Shown here one piece after another: positions 44,436 through 46,685 of a stretch of DNA of 46,685 bases. The stretch is from a bacterium. GTDB lineage: Bacteria > Pseudomonadota > Alphaproteobacteria > Rhizobiales > Aestuariivirgaceae. Where the stretch lies: assembly GCA_022842165.1 (NCBI GenBank), contig JALHQC010000031.1, forward strand, positions 1-46,685, in the 5' to 3' direction. Within the stretch, counting starts at the first letter, position 1, and each line of letters begins with the position of its first letter. Made by a program: the position numbers and the translations under genes. A model generated the notes under the pieces. It was not told the DNA's origin and searched no databases. It saw nothing but the letters and a program-made list of their open reading frames with translations.

Positions 44436-45131
44436 ATGAACTGGTTCACCCTCAGCCCCGATGAATGGAATGCCGTCGCGCTGAGCGTGAGAGTCGCCAC
44501 CGTTGCGATGCTGGCGAGCCTGCCCTTGGGCGTTGCCGTGGCGCTGCTGCTGGCGCGGTGCGAGTTCTGGGGAAAGTCCATCGTGAACGGCATCGTGCAT
44601 CTGCCGCTGGTCATGCCGCCCGTCGTCACCGGCTATCTGCTGCTGCTGATGTTCGGCAGGAGGGGACCTGTTGGTGCCTTCCTGGCCGATTTTGGCATTG
44701 TCTTCTCCTTCCGCTGGACGGGTGCGGCACTCGCCTGCGCGGTGATGGGCTTCCCGCTGATGGTGCGCGCCATTCGTCTGTCGATCGAGGCAGTGGACCG
44801 CCGCCTCGAAGCAGCGGCGGCGACGCTGGGGGCGAATACCTTGTGGGTGTTCCTCACGATCACCCTGCCCCTCACCTTGCCCGGCATTGTGGCCGGCATG
44901 ATCCTGAGCTTTGCCAAGGCCATGGGCGAATTCGGCGCCACCATCACCTTCGTTTCCAACATTCCGGGCGAGACGCAGACATTGCCATCCGCCATCTACA
45001 GCTTCACGCAGGTGCCGGGCGGCGATGCGGGCGCGCTGCGGCTGACGGCGATCTCGATCGCGATCTCGCTGGCAGCGTTGATTGCATCCGAAATCCTCGC
45101 GCGGCGTGTGGGCAGGCGCATCGCGGCATGA
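44436..45131 (+). CDS. modB: Molybdate ABC transporter permease ModB
   Basis: This 231-residue inner-membrane permease has the EAA loop (LEAAAATLGANTLWVFLTITLPL) and the ModB-type VMPPVVTGYLLLLMFG and AMGEFGATITFVSNIPGETQT segments. It forms the channel with ModC. It starts three bases after modA, and its last four bases overlap modC (ATGA). Confidence 0.96.
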   Translation: MNWFTLSPDEWNAVALSVRVATVAMLASLPLGVAVALLLARCEFWGKSIVNGIVHLPLVMPPVVTGYLLLLMFGRRGPVGAFLADFGIVFSFRWTGAALACAVMGFPLMVRAIRLSIEAVDRRLEAAAATLGANTLWVFLTITLPLTLPGIVAGMILSFAKAMGEFGATITFVSNIPGETQTLPSAIYSFTQVPGGDAGALRLTAISIAISLAALIASEILARRVGRRIAA

Positions 45132-46222
45132 GCATCACGGTCTCGATCAGGCATGTGTTTGGAGATTTTGCGCTCGATGTGGCTTTCGGAAGCAATGGCC
45201 GGCTCACCTCGATCTTCGGGGCATCGGGATCGGGCAAGACATCGGTCGTGAACGTCATCGCCGGGCTGGTGCGGCCGCAGGCGGCGAGGATCAGCGTCGA
45301 CGGCCGGCTGCTGACCGACACGGCAGCACAGGTGAACGTGCCCGTCCACCGCCGCCGCATCGGCTATGTGTTTCAGGACGCGCGGCTGTTTCCGCATCTG
45401 AGCGTGGAACAGAACTTGAGCTTCGGCCAATGGTTCGCGCCGAAGGCGGACCGCTATGCCGATCGCGGGCAGATCCTGTCGCTGCTCGGGATCTCGCACC
45501 TGCTGCCGCGAAGGCCCAGTCAATTGTCGGGTGGCGAAAAGCAGCGCGTGGCGATCGGGCGGGCGCTGCTGACATCGCCCAAGCTGCTGCTGATGGACGA
45601 GCCGCTGGCCGCCCTGGACGCCCCGCGCAAAGCCGAAATCCTTCCCTATATCGAGCGTCTGAGGGACGAGTTCCATGTCCCCATCGTGCATGTGAGCCAT
45701 TCGGTGGCAGAAGTCGCGCGGCTGGCGACCGATATCGTGGTGATGGCGGAGGGCCATGTTCTGGCCTCTGGCCCCGCCGCGCAGATCCTGCAGCGCCCCG
45801 ACCTGATGCCCGAGGACGAGCGTGACGAAGCCGGCAGCATCCTCGACATGACCATTGCCGCCCATGACCCCGGCTTCGACATGACGCTGCTGCGCTCCGC
45901 CGCGGGGGAAGCGCATGTCCAGGGCCGCATCGGCGATGCCGGAACGAAGGTGCGGGTGCGGATCAGGGCGCGCGACGTGATGATCGCCACGCGCCAGCCG
46001 CACGACATCAGTGCGCTGAACATCTTCCGCGGCCGCATCACCGGGCTTGCCGAGGCCGGGCGTCCGGCGATGAACGTGACGCTCGACTGCGGCGGCAGCG
46101 CCATCATCGCGCGCATCACGCGCCAATCCTGCGCTGCGCTCCAACTGGCGATGGGTCGCGAGGTTTTCGCGGTGGTGAAAGCCGTCTCGGTGAACAAGCC
46201 CGGCGCTTCGCCTTCGCCCTGA
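45128..46222 (+). CDS. modC: Molybdate ABC transporter ATPase ModC
   Basis: This 364-residue ATPase has Walker A GASGSGKT at 31-38, the signature LSGGEKQ at 133-139, Walker B LLLMDEP (Asp157, Glu158) and an H-loop. A C-terminal TOBE-like molybdate-binding domain follows (about 290-360, ALNIFRGRITGLAE). It energises ModAB. A repressor gene (modE) is not seen in the window. A hairpin follows at 46252-46279. Confidence 0.96.
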   Translation: MSITVSIRHVFGDFALDVAFGSNGRLTSIFGASGSGKTSVVNVIAGLVRPQAARISVDGRLLTDTAAQVNVPVHRRRIGYVFQDARLFPHLSVEQNLSFGQWFAPKADRYADRGQILSLLGISHLLPRRPSQLSGGEKQRVAIGRALLTSPKLLLMDEPLAALDAPRKAEILPYIERLRDEFHVPIVHVSHSVAEVARLATDIVVMAEGHVLASGPAAQILQRPDLMPEDERDEAGSILDMTIAAHDPGFDMTLLRSAAGEAHVQGRIGDAGTKVRVRIRARDVMIATRQPHDISALNIFRGRITGLAEAGRPAMNVTLDCGGSAIIARITRQSCAALQLAMGREVFAVVKAVSVNKPGASPSP

Positions 46223-46251
46223 GAATTGTCGCAAGCCCCCCGCAAACGCCT

Positions 46252-46279
46252 GAGGCCCGCCGGTTTCCCGTCGGGCCTC
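46252..46279. terminator. Hairpin between modC and the convergent outer-membrane gene
   Basis: GAGGCCCG (46252-46259) pairs with CGGGCCTC (46272-46279). No T-run on either side, so terminator function is likely but not certain. Confidence 0.55.
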
Positions 46280-46304
46280 TGGTGTTCGTGGCTTGCGGTG
46301 CGGC

Positions 46305-46685
46305 TCAGTTCAGCTTGAAGCTGACGCCGAGGTTGCCGCGGAGCGTCTCGATGTCCTCGCCGAGGTCACCCGACACGATGGCGTTGATCGTGATGTTGTC
46401 GTCGAGCACGAAGGTCGCATCGAGCGAGCCCGTGAACATCAGTTCGTCCTGGTCCCGCGTCACGCTGGCACCGGTTCCGGTGATCGGATCGAAGGCGTCC
46501 ACTTCCGTGCTGTAGTCGGCATAGGCCACACCCGCCCTTGCTGCCAGGCTGAAGCCTGAGTCGGCAGGCTGGTAGAGAAGGCCCAGGGTGGCTGCAACGC
46601 GCAGGTCCTCGGTGCCGGAGTCGAGATCGAGCCCGAAGCTGTCGGTATACTCGTCCGTATCGGTCTCGACATACTTGACCGAGAG
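46305..46685 (-). CDS. Outer-membrane beta-barrel (autotransporter-like) C-terminus, partial
   Basis: The frame is open to the right edge of the window, giving the last 126 residues. They alternate polar and hydrophobic residues (strands such as FSLAARAGVAYADYS and NITINAIVSGDLG), have acidic turns rich in Asp/Thr, and end GNLGVSFKLN, typical of barrels assembled by the Bam machine. It could be an autotransporter translocator domain or another porin-like protein. The start and passenger region lie outside. Confidence 0.75.
   Translation of the reverse strand, partial: LSVKYVETDTDEYTDSFGLDLDSGTEDLRVAATLGLLYQPADSGFSLAARAGVAYADYSTEVDAFDPITGTGASVTRDQDELMFTGSLDATFVLDDNITINAIVSGDLGEDIETLRGNLGVSFKLN

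Overview
The window is a high-GC, gene-dense alphaproteobacterial chromosome segment, most likely from the order Hyphomicrobiales (Rhizobiales). The evidence is the order of core genes (purL - bolA - grxD ... rpsD ... murI - trmJ ... icd ... alaS - recA ... cckA), which resembles the arrangement I know from that order, together with CckA, a Usg-family protein, a DUF2852 protein and GTTC-N7-GTTC SOS boxes at recA. No rRNA, tRNA, CRISPR array, integrase, transposase or prophage gene was seen. The genus cannot be named from the sequence alone.

Layout. 1-4.5 kb: the 3' part of purL, a small secreted protein, a GFA-fold protein, about 1 kb of non-coding DNA with palindromic repeats and a probable structured RNA, then a bolA - membrane peptide - grxD operon. 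4.5-10.5 kb: a cloverleaf-like palindrome, a periplasmic TPR protein, three homologous EamA/DMT transporter modules (one separate, two fused into one 595-residue protein), an MFS carrier, an unknown membrane-anchored protein and a DUF3445 haem N-demethylase-like protein. 10.6-15.7 kb: usg, rpsD with promoter and terminator, a lone sugar-type ABC permease, and an MFS-trmJ-murI operon. 15.7-23.2 kb: two tandem exported TPR-CHAT proteins and a two-gene oxidative phosphonate pathway (TmpA/TmpB-like). 23.3-25.2 kb: icd and a LysE exporter. 25.2-30.9 kb: a five-gene signalling cluster: PAS kinase, helical-sensor kinase, degenerate kinase, double receiver and single receiver. 31.0-32.3 kb: two GFA proteins and a small tyrosine phosphatase. 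32.3-40.3 kb: alaS, recA, an amidase and cckA. 40.4-46.7 kb: a small secreted protein, a FliO-like protein, DUF2852, PPi-dependent phosphofructokinase, a cytochrome c, modABC, and the end of an outer-membrane barrel gene.

How the genes work together. Core genes cover purine synthesis, Fe-S/redox handling (BolA-Grx), translation, cell-wall D-glutamate supply, the TCA cycle, DNA repair and cell-cycle signalling. Accessory blocks sit between them: transporters, the CHAT pair, phosphonate catabolism and the sensory cluster. The best candidates for undescribed biology are the phosphorelay that contains a dead kinase and no output domain, the exported CHAT pair, the fused double DMT transporter, and the promoter-driven structured RNA between the GFA gene and bolA. 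Genes were assigned by reading motifs; no database search was possible.
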